DNA from: Flavobacterium sp. TR2
Lineage (GTDB): Bacteria > Bacteroidota > Bacteroidia > Flavobacteriales > Flavobacteriaceae
Reading direction: 5' to 3'
Length of the DNA: 64,000 bases
NCBI RefSeq assembly: GCF_025252405.1
Contig: NZ_CP104307.1
Span: 1,736,001 to 1,800,000, forward strand
A model generated the notes under the pieces. That model made no database searches and was not told where the DNA came from. It saw only the letters and a program-made list of their open reading frames with translations. A program made the position numbers and the translations under genes. Below, piece by piece: positions 9,218 to 18,644 of the stretch (positions are counted from its first letter, which is position 1; every line of letters begins with the position of its first letter).

Positions 9218-10621
9218 ATGTCGTCTCACTACGAAGCACCCATTAGAAAACCTTTAGTTATTGGTGATAAATCTTATCACGATGTAACTGTAGATGTAGC
9301 AGCACCTGTTGAGGGGCCTGCAAACAAGCAATGGTGGATTGTATTTTCAATCGCATTAATAGCCTTCCTTTGGGGGTTAGGTTGTATAATTTACACCGTA
9401 TCTACCGGTATCGGAACATGGGGATTAAATAAAACAGTTGGCTGGGCTTGGGATATTACTAACTTCGTTTGGTGGGTTGGTATTGGTCACGCTGGAACAT
9501 TAATTTCTGCGGTATTATTACTTTTCCGTCAACGTTGGAGAATGGCCATCAACCGTTCTGCTGAAGCTATGACTATTTTCTCTGTAGTTCAAGCAGGTCT
9601 TTTCCCAATCATTCACATGGGACGTCCATGGTTAGCATACTGGGTATTACCTATTCCAAACCAATTCGGATCTTTATGGGTAAACTTTAACTCACCTTTA
9701 CTTTGGGACGTATTCGCGATTTCAACGTATCTTTCAGTATCATTAGTTTTCTGGTGGACTGGTTTATTACCTGACTTTGCAATGCTTCGTGATAGAGCAA
9801 TTACTCCTTTTAACAAAAGAGTTTATTCTATCTTAAGTTTTGGATGGAGCGGTAGAGCAAAAGATTGGCAACGTTTTGAAGAGGTATCTTTGGTATTAGC
9901 TGGTTTAGCTACTCCACTTGTACTTTCTGTACACACAATTGTATCTATGGACTTTGCTACTTCTGTAATTCCTGGATGGCATACAACAATTTTCCCTCCG
10001 TACTTCGTTGCTGGAGCGGTTTTCTCTGGATTCGCGATGGTAAACACATTGCTTATCGTTATGAGAAAAGTATCTAACCTTGAAGCATACATCACATTAC
10101 AGCATATCGAGTTAATGAACATCATTATCATGATTACTGGATCTATTGTAGGTGTGGCTTACATTACTGAGTTATTCGTAGCTTGGTATTCAGGTGTAGA
10201 GTATGAGCAATATGCATTCTTAAACAGAGCTACTGGACCTTACTGGTGGGCATATTGGTCAATGATGACTTGTAACGTGTTCTCTCCGCAGTTCATGTGG
10301 TTCAAAAAATTAAGAACAAGTATCATGTTCTCATTCATCATTTCGATTGTAGTAAACATCGGTATGTGGTTTGAAAGATTCGTAATTATAGTTACTTCTT
10401 TACATAGAGATTACCTTCCATCTTCTTGGACAATGTTCTCACCAACATTCGTTGATATTGGAATTTTCATTGGAACAATTGGTTTCTTCTTCGTATTGTT
10501 TTTATTATACTCTAGAACATTCCCTGTAATTGCTCAGGCAGAGGTTAAAACAATTTTGAAAGGAACAGGAGATAATTATATTAGAGAAAGAGCAAACAGT
10601 AAAGATTCACATCATGAGTAA
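9218..10621 (+). CDS. actC: Alternative complex III subunit ActC (NrfD/PsrC-like quinol-binding membrane protein)
   Basis: A 467-residue polytopic integral membrane protein of the NrfD/PsrC family, with about ten helices beginning near residue 40 after a soluble N-terminus. In ACIII this subunit forms a quinol oxidation site next to ActB. Conserved-looking charged and polar residues occur in membrane loops (for example GHAGTLISA, MGRPWLAYW). The stop overlaps the start of actD (ATGAGTAA at 10614-10621), indicating translational coupling. Confidence 0.95.
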   Translation: MSSHYEAPIRKPLVIGDKSYHDVTVDVAAPVEGPANKQWWIVFSIALIAFLWGLGCIIYTVSTGIGTWGLNKTVGWAWDITNFVWWVGIGHAGTLISAVLLLFRQRWRMAINRSAEAMTIFSVVQAGLFPIIHMGRPWLAYWVLPIPNQFGSLWVNFNSPLLWDVFAISTYLSVSLVFWWTGLLPDFAMLRDRAITPFNKRVYSILSFGWSGRAKDWQRFEEVSLVLAGLATPLVLSVHTIVSMDFATSVIPGWHTTIFPPYFVAGAVFSGFAMVNTLLIVMRKVSNLEAYITLQHIELMNIIIMITGSIVGVAYITELFVAWYSGVEYEQYAFLNRATGPYWWAYWSMMTCNVFSPQFMWFKKLRTSIMFSFIISIVVNIGMWFERFVIIVTSLHRDYLPSSWTMFSPTFVDIGIFIGTIGFFFVLFLLYSRTFPVIAQAEVKTILKGTGDNYIRERANSKDSHHE

Positions 10622-11138
10622 TAAAGTTATATACGCCATTTATAATGACGATGACGTTTTGATGAATGCAGTAAAGAAAACTAGAGCTGCTCATCATCAT
10701 ATTGAAGAGGTTTTTACTCCATTCCCAGTTCACGGATTGGATAAAGCCATGGGATTAGCACCAACAAGATTAGCAATATGTGCTTTTTTATATGGTTGTG
10801 TTGGTATCTCTGTTGCAACAACTATGATGGGTTACATCATGATTCATGATTGGCCACAGGATATTGGAGGTAAACCAAGTTTTAGTTTCATCCAAAATAT
10901 GCCATCTTTTGTGCCAATTATGTTTGAGATGACTGTATTCTTTGCAGCTCACTTAATGGTAATTACTTTCTACATGAGAAGTAGATTATGGCCTTTTAAA
11001 GAAGCTGAAAACCCAGATGTAAGAACAACTGATGACCACTTTTTAATGGAGGTTGCTGTAAATGATAACGAAGCTGAATTGGTTTCTTTCTTCGAAGGAA
11101 CTGGAGCTGTTGAAGTTAAAGTAATAGAAAAGAATTAA
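10614..11138 (+). CDS. actD: Alternative complex III subunit ActD (DUF3341)
   Basis: A 174-residue protein with a soluble N-terminal domain (1-50) followed by two membrane helices (about 53-77 and 99-120) and a charged tail, the layout of ActD/DUF3341. It is a structural membrane subunit of ACIII that sits beside ActC; no cofactor motif is seen. Its start overlaps the end of actC by 8 bases and actE begins 8 bases after its stop. Confidence 0.93.
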   Translation: MSNKVIYAIYNDDDVLMNAVKKTRAAHHHIEEVFTPFPVHGLDKAMGLAPTRLAICAFLYGCVGISVATTMMGYIMIHDWPQDIGGKPSFSFIQNMPSFVPIMFEMTVFFAAHLMVITFYMRSRLWPFKEAENPDVRTTDDHFLMEVAVNDNEAELVSFFEGTGAVEVKVIEKN

Positions 11139-11146
11139 TTGTAGCT

Positions 11147-11692
11147 ATGAAAAGGATATATAAAATAACACTTTTAGTTGGTATAACTATTTTAGTTTCA
11201 TCTTGCCACAATAATTCGGCACCGAACTATCAGTATTTCCCAAATATGTATGAGTCTGTTGCTTACGAGCCATATTCAGAAGCAAAAATATTTAAGGGAG
11301 GAAAAGAAGGACAGCTTCCTGTAGCAGGAACTATCAATAGAGGTTTTGAACCTTATGAATATGAAAATTCAACTGCTGGTTATGAATTAGCAAAAGCTAA
11401 TTTGAAATCACCATTGACAGAAGAAGAGAAAAACTCTGGTAAAGGGAAAGAACTTTTCGAAATTTACTGTATCAGCTGCCATGGTGCTACTGGTAACGGT
11501 AAAGGTAAATTGGTTGAAAGAGAGAAATTTCTTGGAGTGCCTAGCTATAAAGACAGAGAGATCACTGAAGGAAGTATTTTTCATGTTGAGACTTATGGTT
11601 TAAATGCAATGGGTTCACATGCAAATCAATTAAGTGCTCACGAACGTTGGTTAGTTGCTGACTATGTTCTGAAACTAAGAAGCCAATTATAA
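11147..11692 (+). CDS. actE: Alternative complex III subunit ActE, monoheme cytochrome c lipoprotein
   Basis: A 181-residue cytochrome c. A lipoprotein signal is present (hydrophobic stretch ending LVSSC, lipid Cys20), so it should be anchored at the outer face of the inner membrane. Heme motif CISCH at 108-112 and probable axial Met155 (GLNAMGSH) define a class I mono-heme domain. In ACIII it is the exit point for electrons towards cytochrome c oxidase, whose subunits are encoded two genes on. Confidence 0.94.
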   Translation: MKRIYKITLLVGITILVSSCHNNSAPNYQYFPNMYESVAYEPYSEAKIFKGGKEGQLPVAGTINRGFEPYEYENSTAGYELAKANLKSPLTEEEKNSGKGKELFEIYCISCHGATGNGKGKLVEREKFLGVPSYKDREITEGSIFHVETYGLNAMGSHANQLSAHERWLVADYVLKLRSQL

Positions 11693-11719
11693 TTGTTGAA
11701 CAAACTGATCGTAATAGAT

Positions 11720-13114
11720 ATGTATACATTTTCAAGTAAATTAAAAACTTTTTCTATCATCTTAATGGCCGTTGGTTTATTAGGAATTGGGTATGGTTTT
11801 TTAAGTGCACCAAAAGATATTCAAGAAGTTGAAAAAATACTAGCTGCAGATGAACATGGTTCTCATGGTGCTGCACATGAAGAAAAAGCGGAGGCATCTC
11901 ACAAAGAAGCAGGTCATCATGAGGCTGCTGAAGCTGCACATGACTCTCATAAAGGAGCTGCGCACGCTGAAGTTTCTGGTGCAAATGAGCACGAAAAACA
12001 TTTAGAGCACGTATTGCACCAATTGCAGAACAAGCCTTGGTCTGCTGTATATGTAGCTTGTATTTTCTTTTTACTGCTTTCAATGGGGGTTTTAGCTTTT
12101 TATGCTATTCAGCAAGTTGCTCAAGCAGGTTGGTCTCCAGTTTTGTTTAGAGTAATGCAAGGTATAACGGCTTATTTGCCAGCTGGTTCTGTTATCTTTT
12201 TTATCATCTTAGTTTTATGTGGATTACACTTTAACCATATCTTCGTTTGGCTAGGTGAAGGTGTAACAGATCCTAAAAACGCTAATTATGATGCAATTAT
12301 TGCTGGAAAATCTGGGTATTTGAACTTTCCTTTCTGGATTGTAAGAGCAGCTATCTTCTTATTAGGATGGAATTTATACCGTCATTTTTCTAGAAAAAAC
12401 TGTTTGGCACAAGATGAGGCAAATGATGATCTTTACTACAAAAAGAACTTCAAAGCTTCTGCTGGATTCTTAGTATTCTTCATCGTATCTGAGTCTATCA
12501 TGGCTTGGGATTGGATTATGTCTTTTGATCCGCACTGGTTTAGTACATTATTTGCTTGGTATGTATTTGCTTCTTTCTTTGTAAGCGGTATTACAACTAT
12601 TGCATTAGTAACGATTTATTTAAAATCAAAAGGATATTTAGAGTATGTAAATACTAGCCATATCCATGATTTAGCTAAGTTTATGTTTGGTATTAGTGTA
12701 TTTTGGACTTATTTATGGTTCTCTCAATTCATGTTGATTTGGTACGCTAACATTCCAGAGGAGGTAACTTATTTTGTAACAAGAATTCAATTGTATAACC
12801 TTCCTTTCTTTGGAGCGGTTGTTATGAACTTTGTTTTCCCATTATTAATATTAATCAATACTGACTTCAAACGTCTTAACTGGGTTGTTGTAATGGCAGG
12901 TATTGTAATATTATTAGGTCATTATGTTGATTTCTTTAATATGATTATGCCTGGTACAGTAGGAGACAAATGGTTTATTGGAGTTCCTGAAATTGCATCG
13001 ATTCTTTTCTTCTTAGGTTTATTTATATTTGTTGTATTTACTGCATTAACTAAATCTCCTTTGCTTGCAAAAAGAAATCCTTTCATCGAAGAAAGTAAAC
13101 ATTTTCATTATTAA
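11720..13114 (+). CDS. actF: Alternative complex III subunit ActF (second NrfD-like membrane protein)
   Basis: From the ATG at 11720 the protein has 464 residues; an extension from TTG 11693 is possible but unlikely. It has one helix (about 10-29), then a hydrophilic His-rich segment (45-100, 13 histidines), then a bundle of about nine helices similar to ActC. ActF packs against ActC-like helices in ACIII and may form a proton path. The His-rich periplasmic/cytoplasmic loop is unusual and could bind metal. Followed after 19 bases by ctaC in the same operon. Confidence 0.92.
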   Translation: MYTFSSKLKTFSIILMAVGLLGIGYGFLSAPKDIQEVEKILAADEHGSHGAAHEEKAEASHKEAGHHEAAEAAHDSHKGAAHAEVSGANEHEKHLEHVLHQLQNKPWSAVYVACIFFLLLSMGVLAFYAIQQVAQAGWSPVLFRVMQGITAYLPAGSVIFFIILVLCGLHFNHIFVWLGEGVTDPKNANYDAIIAGKSGYLNFPFWIVRAAIFLLGWNLYRHFSRKNCLAQDEANDDLYYKKNFKASAGFLVFFIVSESIMAWDWIMSFDPHWFSTLFAWYVFASFFVSGITTIALVTIYLKSKGYLEYVNTSHIHDLAKFMFGISVFWTYLWFSQFMLIWYANIPEEVTYFVTRIQLYNLPFFGAVVMNFVFPLLILINTDFKRLNWVVVMAGIVILLGHYVDFFNMIMPGTVGDKWFIGVPEIASILFFLGLFIFVVFTALTKSPLLAKRNPFIEESKHFHY

Positions 13115-13133
13115 TATTTAAAGAAGTAAACAG

Positions 13134-14324
13134 ATGACAAGTTTGTTGGTAATTATAGTTTTAGTTTTATTAGCGGTTGCATTATGGCAATTGACGAAGA
13201 TATTTGATCTTACTCAGGTAGGATCTTCTTCTGATGATTCTCAGGTTGCATCAGATAATGACAATAACGTTCAGGGATATATTATGTTTGGCTTTTTAGC
13301 TTTCATTTATATATTTACGATTTATGGTTTGCTAAAATGGGGTAATTTGGTACTTCATACTCCTGCTTCTGAGCACGGTGGTTTAGTAGATAATTTAATG
13401 AATATTACTTGGGTTTTAATCTTTACAGTTCAAGTTATAACGCAAGGTTTGCTTTACTGGTTTTCTTTTAAAAATAGAGGAAATAAAGATAGAAAAGCTT
13501 TGTTCTTTGCTGATAGTAATAAACTAGAAGCAATCTGGAGTATCATCCCGTCTGTTGTTTTAGCTTGTTTGATTCTTTATGGATTATATGCTTGGAATAA
13601 CATTATGTTCGTTGATAAAGATGAAGATGTAATCGAAATCGAATTATATGCTCAGCAATTTAAATGGACAGCTAGATATGCTGGACAAGATAATGTTTTA
13701 GGTAAAGCTAACGTACGTTTAATTGAAGGTGTTAATACATTAGGGGTTGATATGTCAGATCCTAATGCTCAAGATGATATTGTAGTTTCAGAATTACACA
13801 TCCCTAAAGGTAAAAAAGTTCATTTCAAAATGCGTTCTCAGGATGTGTTGCACTCGGCTTACTTCCCTCACTTTAGAGCACAAATGAACTGTGTTCCAGG
13901 TATGGTTACTGAATTTGCATTCGTTCCAACTTATACTACTGCAGAATATAGAGAATTGCCATTTATGGTTGAAAAAGTAGCACACATCAACAAACTTAGA
14001 GCTGAAAAAAGCGCTGAATTAGTTGCAAAAGGAGGAACAGCTTTAGATCCTTACACATTTGATTATTTATTATTATGTAATAAAATTTGTGGAGCTTCTC
14101 ACTACAATATGCAAATGAAAGTTGTAGTTGATTCTCCAGAGGATTATAAAAAATGGTTAAGCGAGAAGACTACTTTAGCTCAGGATATTAAAGCAGCGGC
14201 TGCTGCTGAAAAACCAGCTGAAGGAGCTGCACCAACTACAGACACTACTGCAAAAGTTATTGACACTGTTAAAGCGGCTGTTGATACTGTAAAAGCAGCT
14301 GTAGCTAAAGTTGCGATGAAATAA
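13134..14324 (+). CDS. ctaC: Cytochrome c oxidase subunit II (CuA subunit)
   Basis: Receives electrons from cytochrome c at the binuclear CuA centre and passes them to subunit I. At 396 residues it is longer than typical. Four hydrophobic segments are seen (about 2-20, 48-70, 87-110, 131-154) rather than two. The CuA site is intact: DVLHS (His near 240), and CNKICGASHYNM (first Cys near 315). The stretch between His and first Cys is about 75 residues, against about 35 usually, so an insertion of some 40 residues (MVEKVAHINKLRAEKS region) lies beside the copper site. The C-terminus is an Ala/Lys-rich tail. Co-transcribed with actF and ctaD. Confidence 0.94.
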   Translation: MTSLLVIIVLVLLAVALWQLTKIFDLTQVGSSSDDSQVASDNDNNVQGYIMFGFLAFIYIFTIYGLLKWGNLVLHTPASEHGGLVDNLMNITWVLIFTVQVITQGLLYWFSFKNRGNKDRKALFFADSNKLEAIWSIIPSVVLACLILYGLYAWNNIMFVDKDEDVIEIELYAQQFKWTARYAGQDNVLGKANVRLIEGVNTLGVDMSDPNAQDDIVVSELHIPKGKKVHFKMRSQDVLHSAYFPHFRAQMNCVPGMVTEFAFVPTYTTAEYRELPFMVEKVAHINKLRAEKSAELVAKGGTALDPYTFDYLLLCNKICGASHYNMQMKVVVDSPEDYKKWLSEKTTLAQDIKAAAAAEKPAEGAAPTTDTTAKVIDTVKAAVDTVKAAVAKVAMK

Positions 14325-14354
14325 TATTATTAAGAAAATTTAAAGTACAAATAT

Positions 14355-16157
14355 ATGTCAGCAGAAGCGCACGGTCACGATCACGGACACGATCACGAGC
14401 ACGAACATCATCATAAAGACACGTTCATTACTAAATATATTTTTAGTATTGATCACAAAATGATTGCTAAACAATACTTGATTACTGGTATTGTTATGGG
14501 AGTAATTGGGATTGCAATGTCCTTGCTTTTCAGAATGCAATTAGCGTGGCCAGAGGAGTCTTTCAAAATATTTAATGTTTTATTAGGAGATAAATTTGCA
14601 CCTGATGGTGTAATGGCAAATGATATTTATCTGGCTTTAGTTACAATTCACGGTACCATCATGGTATTCTTTGTACTGACGGCAGGTTTGAGTGGAACAT
14701 TCAGTAACTTATTGATTCCGCTTCAAATTGGAGCAAGAGATATGGCTTCTGGATTTATGAATATGATTTCATACTGGTTGTTTTTCTTATCAGCAGTTGT
14801 AATGTTATGTTCTTTATTTGTTGAAGCTGGACCAGCTTCTGCAGGATGGACAATTTACCCTCCATTAAGTGCATTGCCACAAGCAATTCCTGGATCTGGA
14901 ACAGGTATGACATTATGGTTAGTATCTATGGCTATTTTCATCGCGTCTTCATTGATGGGATCTTTAAATTACATTGTTACTGTACTTAACTTAAGAACTA
15001 AAGGGATGTCTATGACTAGACTTCCGCTAACAATCTGGACATTTTTCGTAACAGCAATTATTGGTGTTATTTCATTTCCAGTTTTATTATCTGCAGCTTT
15101 ATTATTGATCTTCGATAGAAGTTTTGGTACTTCATTCTTCTTATCTGATATTTATATTGCGGGAGAAGTTTTACACTACCAAGGTGGTTCTCCTGTATTG
15201 TTCGAGCACTTATTCTGGTTCTTAGGTCACCCTGAGGTTTACATCGTAATCTTACCAGCGATGGGTCTTGTTTCAGAAATTATGGCTACAAATGCTCGTA
15301 AACCAATTTTCGGTTATAGAGCGATGATTATGTCAGTTCTTGCAATTGCATTCTTATCAACTATCGTTTGGGGTCACCATATGTTTATTTCTGGTATGAA
15401 TCCTTTCTTAGGATCTGTATTTACTTTCACAACTTTATTGATTGCAATTCCATCTGCTGTAAAAGCATTTAACTGGATTACAACTTTATGGAAAGGTAAT
15501 TTACAATTCAACCCAGCGATGTTATTTTCTATCGGAATGGTTTCTACTTTCATCACTGGAGGTTTAACAGGAATCATTTTAGGAGATAGTACATTAGATA
15601 TTAACGTTCACGATACTTACTTCGTAATTGCTCACTTTCACTTAGTAATGGGTATCTCTGCACTTTACGGAATGTTTGCTGGTATTTACCACTGGTTCCC
15701 TAAAATGTACGGAAGAATGTTAAACAAAAACTTAGGTTATATCCACTTCTGGGTAACTGCAGTTTGTGCTTACGGAGTTTTCTTCCCAATGCACTTTATT
15801 GGATTAGCTGGTTTGCCAAGACGTTACTATACTAATACAAACTTCCCATTATTTGATGATTTACAAAATGTGAATGTTTTAATTACAACATTTGCTCTTG
15901 TAGGAGGTGCGTTCCAATTAGTATTCTTATACAACTTCTTTAGCAGTATTTTCTACGGTAAGAAAGCAGTTCAAAACCCATGGAAATCTACAACTTTAGA
16001 GTGGACTACACCAGTTGAGCATATTCACGGAAACTGGCCAGGAGAAATTCCTCACGTATATCGTTGGCCGTATGACTACAGTAACCCTAATTACGATGTA
16101 GATTTTGTTCCTCAAAATGTACCAATGAAAGAAGGTGAAGAAGTTTTACACCACTAG
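14355..16157 (+). CDS. ctaD: Cytochrome c oxidase subunit I (aa3-type, A1 family)
   Basis: Catalytic heme-copper subunit that reduces O2 to water and pumps protons. Of its 600 residues, positions 6-20 hold nine His in an acidic cytoplasmic tail. Conserved features: GHPEVYI (about 290-296, with the Glu typical of A1 oxidases and the CuB His), GHHMF (about 339-343, CuB ligands), and HFHLVMG (about 426-432, heme ligands). Twelve helices are expected. Last gene of the act-cta operon, followed by a terminator. Subunits III and IV are not here; they lie 34 kb downstream in this window. Confidence 0.96.
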   Translation: MSAEAHGHDHGHDHEHEHHHKDTFITKYIFSIDHKMIAKQYLITGIVMGVIGIAMSLLFRMQLAWPEESFKIFNVLLGDKFAPDGVMANDIYLALVTIHGTIMVFFVLTAGLSGTFSNLLIPLQIGARDMASGFMNMISYWLFFLSAVVMLCSLFVEAGPASAGWTIYPPLSALPQAIPGSGTGMTLWLVSMAIFIASSLMGSLNYIVTVLNLRTKGMSMTRLPLTIWTFFVTAIIGVISFPVLLSAALLLIFDRSFGTSFFLSDIYIAGEVLHYQGGSPVLFEHLFWFLGHPEVYIVILPAMGLVSEIMATNARKPIFGYRAMIMSVLAIAFLSTIVWGHHMFISGMNPFLGSVFTFTTLLIAIPSAVKAFNWITTLWKGNLQFNPAMLFSIGMVSTFITGGLTGIILGDSTLDINVHDTYFVIAHFHLVMGISALYGMFAGIYHWFPKMYGRMLNKNLGYIHFWVTAVCAYGVFFPMHFIGLAGLPRRYYTNTNFPLFDDLQNVNVLITTFALVGGAFQLVFLYNFFSSIFYGKKAVQNPWKSTTLEWTTPVEHIHGNWPGEIPHVYRWPYDYSNPNYDVDFVPQNVPMKEGEEVLHH

Positions 16158-16166
16158 AAATAATCA

Positions 16167-16193
16167 AAGGCTGTCAGTAATGACAGCCTTTTT
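16167..16193 (+). terminator. Terminator of the act-cta operon
   Basis: A 10-bp perfect stem (AAGGCTGTCA / TGACAGCCTT) with a GTAA loop and a following T run, 10 bases after the ctaD stop. Confidence 0.9.
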
Positions 16194-16251
16194 GTTTAGT
16201 TAAAGTTTTAATCGTTCAGTTTTAACTATTTTAGAAACTGATTAGTTTATA

Positions 16252-16259
16252 TATCTTTG
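16252..16259 (+). promoter_or_regulatory. -7 promoter element touching the ruvB start
   Basis: TATCTTTG matches TAnnTTTG and ends only four bases before the ruvB ATG at 16264. With normal spacing the transcript would begin at or next to the start codon. No good TTG at -33 was found. Confidence 0.45.
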
Positions 16260-16263
16260 TGGG

Positions 16264-17286
16264 ATGAATGAAAATCTAGATCCTACTACCAAAGGATATA
16301 ACTCAGAAGAGTTAGATCTTGAGAAAAGATTGCGTCCGCTGTCATTTGATGATTTCGCAGGACAAGATCAAGTTTTGGAAAATTTGAAAGTCTTTGTTGC
16401 TGCCGCAAATCAACGTGGAGAAGCGCTTGATCATGCTCTTTTTCATGGGCCTCCAGGTCTAGGAAAAACTACTTTGGCAAATATCTTAGCCAATGAGTTG
16501 CAGGTCGGCATTAAGATTACTTCTGGACCTGTTTTGGATAAGCCAGGTGATTTGGCTGGTTTGCTGACTAACTTAGACGAAAGAGACGTTTTGTTTATAG
16601 ATGAAATTCACCGATTAAGTCCTGTTGTTGAAGAGTATTTGTACTCAGCAATGGAGGATTTCAAGATTGATATTATGATTGAATCGGGACCAAATGCAAG
16701 AACGGTTCAAATTAATTTAAATCCTTTTACTTTAATTGGGGCGACAACTCGATCAGGATTGCTGACTGCTCCTATGCGTGCCCGTTTCGGTATATCTTCT
16801 CGATTACAATATTACACCACTGAACTTTTAACGACTATTGTTGAAAGAAGTGCTTCTATATTAAAAATGCCTATCGATTTAGAAGCGGCGATAGAAATTG
16901 CTGGAAGAAGCCGTGGTACTCCTCGTATCGCAAATGCTTTATTGAGACGAGTTCGTGATTTTGCCCAAATTAAAGGTAACGGAAGAATTGATATTGAAAT
17001 TTCAAGATATGCCTTAAAAGCTCTAAATGTTGATGCTCATGGTTTGGATGAAATGGATAATAAAATATTGTTAACCATCATCAATAAATTCAAAGGAGGC
17101 CCAGTCGGTCTTTCAACTTTGGCAACTGCAGTTAGTGAAAGCAGTGAAACCATCGAAGAAGTATATGAACCTTTTTTAATTCAAGAAGGGTTTATTATGA
17201 GGACACCTCGAGGTAGAGAAGTTACGGATAAAGCTTATAAACATCTTGGAAAAGTAAATACAAATACTCAAGGTGAATTGTTTTAA
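16264..17286 (+). CDS. ruvB: Holliday junction branch-migration ATPase RuvB
   Basis: Hexameric AAA+ motor that drives branch migration with RuvA during recombination. 340 residues, the usual length. Walker A GPPGLGKT at 62-69, Walker B with DEIH at 113-116, sensor motif GATTRSG, and a C-terminal winged-helix DNA-binding domain (ending near [14 protein letters not shown]). RuvA is also encoded in this window, 20 kb away, not adjacent as in many Proteobacteria. ATG 16264 fits the family N-terminus. P450 gene follows after 11 bases. Confidence 0.97.
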   Translation: MNENLDPTTKGYNSEELDLEKRLRPLSFDDFAGQDQVLENLKVFVAAANQRGEALDHALFHGPPGLGKTTLANILANELQVGIKITSGPVLDKPGDLAGLLTNLDERDVLFIDEIHRLSPVVEEYLYSAMEDFKIDIMIESGPNARTVQINLNPFTLIGATTRSGLLTAPMRARFGISSRLQYYTTELLTTIVERSASILKMPIDLEAAIEIAGRSRGTPRIANALLRRVRDFAQIKGNGRIDIEISRYALKALNVDAHGLDEMDNKILLTIINKFKGGPVGLSTLATAVSESSETIEEVYEPFLIQEGFIMRTPRGREVTDKAYKHLGKVNTNTQGELF

Positions 17287-17297
17287 TACTGATAGAA

Positions 17298-18644
17298 ATG
17301 TCTATAAGTAAAAAATATAATTATCCGCCTAAGTTATCTATTTTAAGGTTTTTTATTGATGCAGAAGGAGTTCGTAGAAACCCGATACCTTATCATGAAA
17401 AATATTTTGAACGTTTTGGAGATTCATTTTCTATAAGAATTGGAAAATCAAGACACATTATTTTGTCGAGGGATAATGAAGTGGCGCAATATATACTACA
17501 GAAAAATCAGAAGAATTATTATAAGTCCAAATTCCAGTCTGTTTACCTTTCTAAATATTTAGGCAAAGGTCTTTTAACTGTTGATGGAGAATTTTGGTTA
17601 AAACAACGAAGACTTATTCAGCCTGCTTTTCATAAGCAAAAAATGAATCAGCTGGTTGAAAATATGAGGCTTACAGTTATTTCAGAGTTGGATGTACTAG
17701 TAAAAGATAAAACAATTGCTCTTTTTCCTGTAATGAGTGAAGTTGCTTTTAATGTTGTTGCAAAATCATTATTTCAGTTTTCTATTGCAGAAGAAAAATT
17801 AGATCGGATTAAATATATTATTGAGGCAGTTCAGAATTTTCTAATTAAGGAAATTAGATTGCCGCACAAAGGATGGTGGTTCTCTGTTAGCGGACAGGTA
17901 AAAAAACACCTTTTATTGGCAGAAGAAAATAACGCAATCATTCGAAGTATTATTGAAGAACGAGTTGCCTCAAAAAATGAAGTGAATGATTTGCTTAATA
18001 TGCTTTTGGAAACTCGTTATGAAGATACTGGGGAAGGAATGTCTGTTGAGCAGTTAATAGATGAAATTAAAATTCTTTTTATTGCTGGACATGAAACAAC
18101 GGCTAATGCTCTGACTTTTACATTGCAACTGCTTGGAAGTCATTTGGACATTCAACAAAAAGTATTTGAAGAAATTCTTAAGGTTGAATCGGAAAGTGCT
18201 GATGCAGTAGAACAATTGCAAAAAATGACTTATATAAATGCGGTTTTGAATGAGTCTATGCGTTTGTATCCTCCTGCTTGGATTACTGATCGACAAAACG
18301 TCGAAGATGATGTTTTAGGAAAATTTAGCATAAAGAAAGGTACTCTTATAGGCGTTTCTTTTTATGAATTGCATCGAAATCCTAAATATTGGAATAATCC
18401 TGACAAATTCGATCCAGACCGTTTTTTAGGAGAACAGAAAAAACATTCTATGCAATATTTTTATCCCTTTGGGGCTGGACCAAGAATGTGCATAGGAGCC
18501 GGTTTTGCTATGTATGAAATGTGCTTGGCTATTTCTTACATTATTAAAAAATATAAAGTTGTTTCAGTAGGAAATACTGTCAATTTTAATCCGTTGATAA
18601 CCTTAAAACCTATTGGTATTGAAGTTGTTTTTTCTGATAGATAA
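17298..18644 (+). CDS. Cytochrome P450
   Basis: Soluble 448-residue heme monooxygenase; substrate unknown. The I-helix oxygen-binding motif AGHETT (about 264-269), the ExxR of helix K (NESMR, about 319-322) and the heme-binding loop [10 protein letters not shown] with Cys near 398 are all intact, so it should be active. No signal peptide and no fused reductase; redox partners are not encoded nearby. The sequence resembles the CYP102/CYP4-like bacterial group in motif style, but I cannot assign a family. The stop shares one base with the start of queG, suggesting co-transcription with ruvB-queG. Confidence 0.92.
   Translation: MSISKKYNYPPKLSILRFFIDAEGVRRNPIPYHEKYFERFGDSFSIRIGKSRHIILSRDNEVAQYILQKNQKNYYKSKFQSVYLSKYLGKGLLTVDGEFWLKQRRLIQPAFHKQKMNQLVENMRLTVISELDVLVKDKTIALFPVMSEVAFNVVAKSLFQFSIAEEKLDRIKYIIEAVQNFLIKEIRLPHKGWWFSVSGQVKKHLLLAEENNAIIRSIIEERVASKNEVNDLLNMLLETRYEDTGEGMSVEQLIDEIKILFIAGHETTANALTFTLQLLGSHLDIQQKVFEEILKVESESADAVEQLQKMTYINAVLNESMRLYPPAWITDRQNVEDDVLGKFSIKKGTLIGVSFYELHRNPKYWNNPDKFDPDRFLGEQKKHSMQYFYPFGAGPRMCIGAGFAMYEMCLAISYIIKKYKVVSVGNTVNFNPLITLKPIGIEVVFSDR

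Noticed and set aside
10614..10621. Possible frameshift between actC and actD
   Set aside because: The overlap is a normal ATGAGTAA stop/start arrangement; both proteins are complete.
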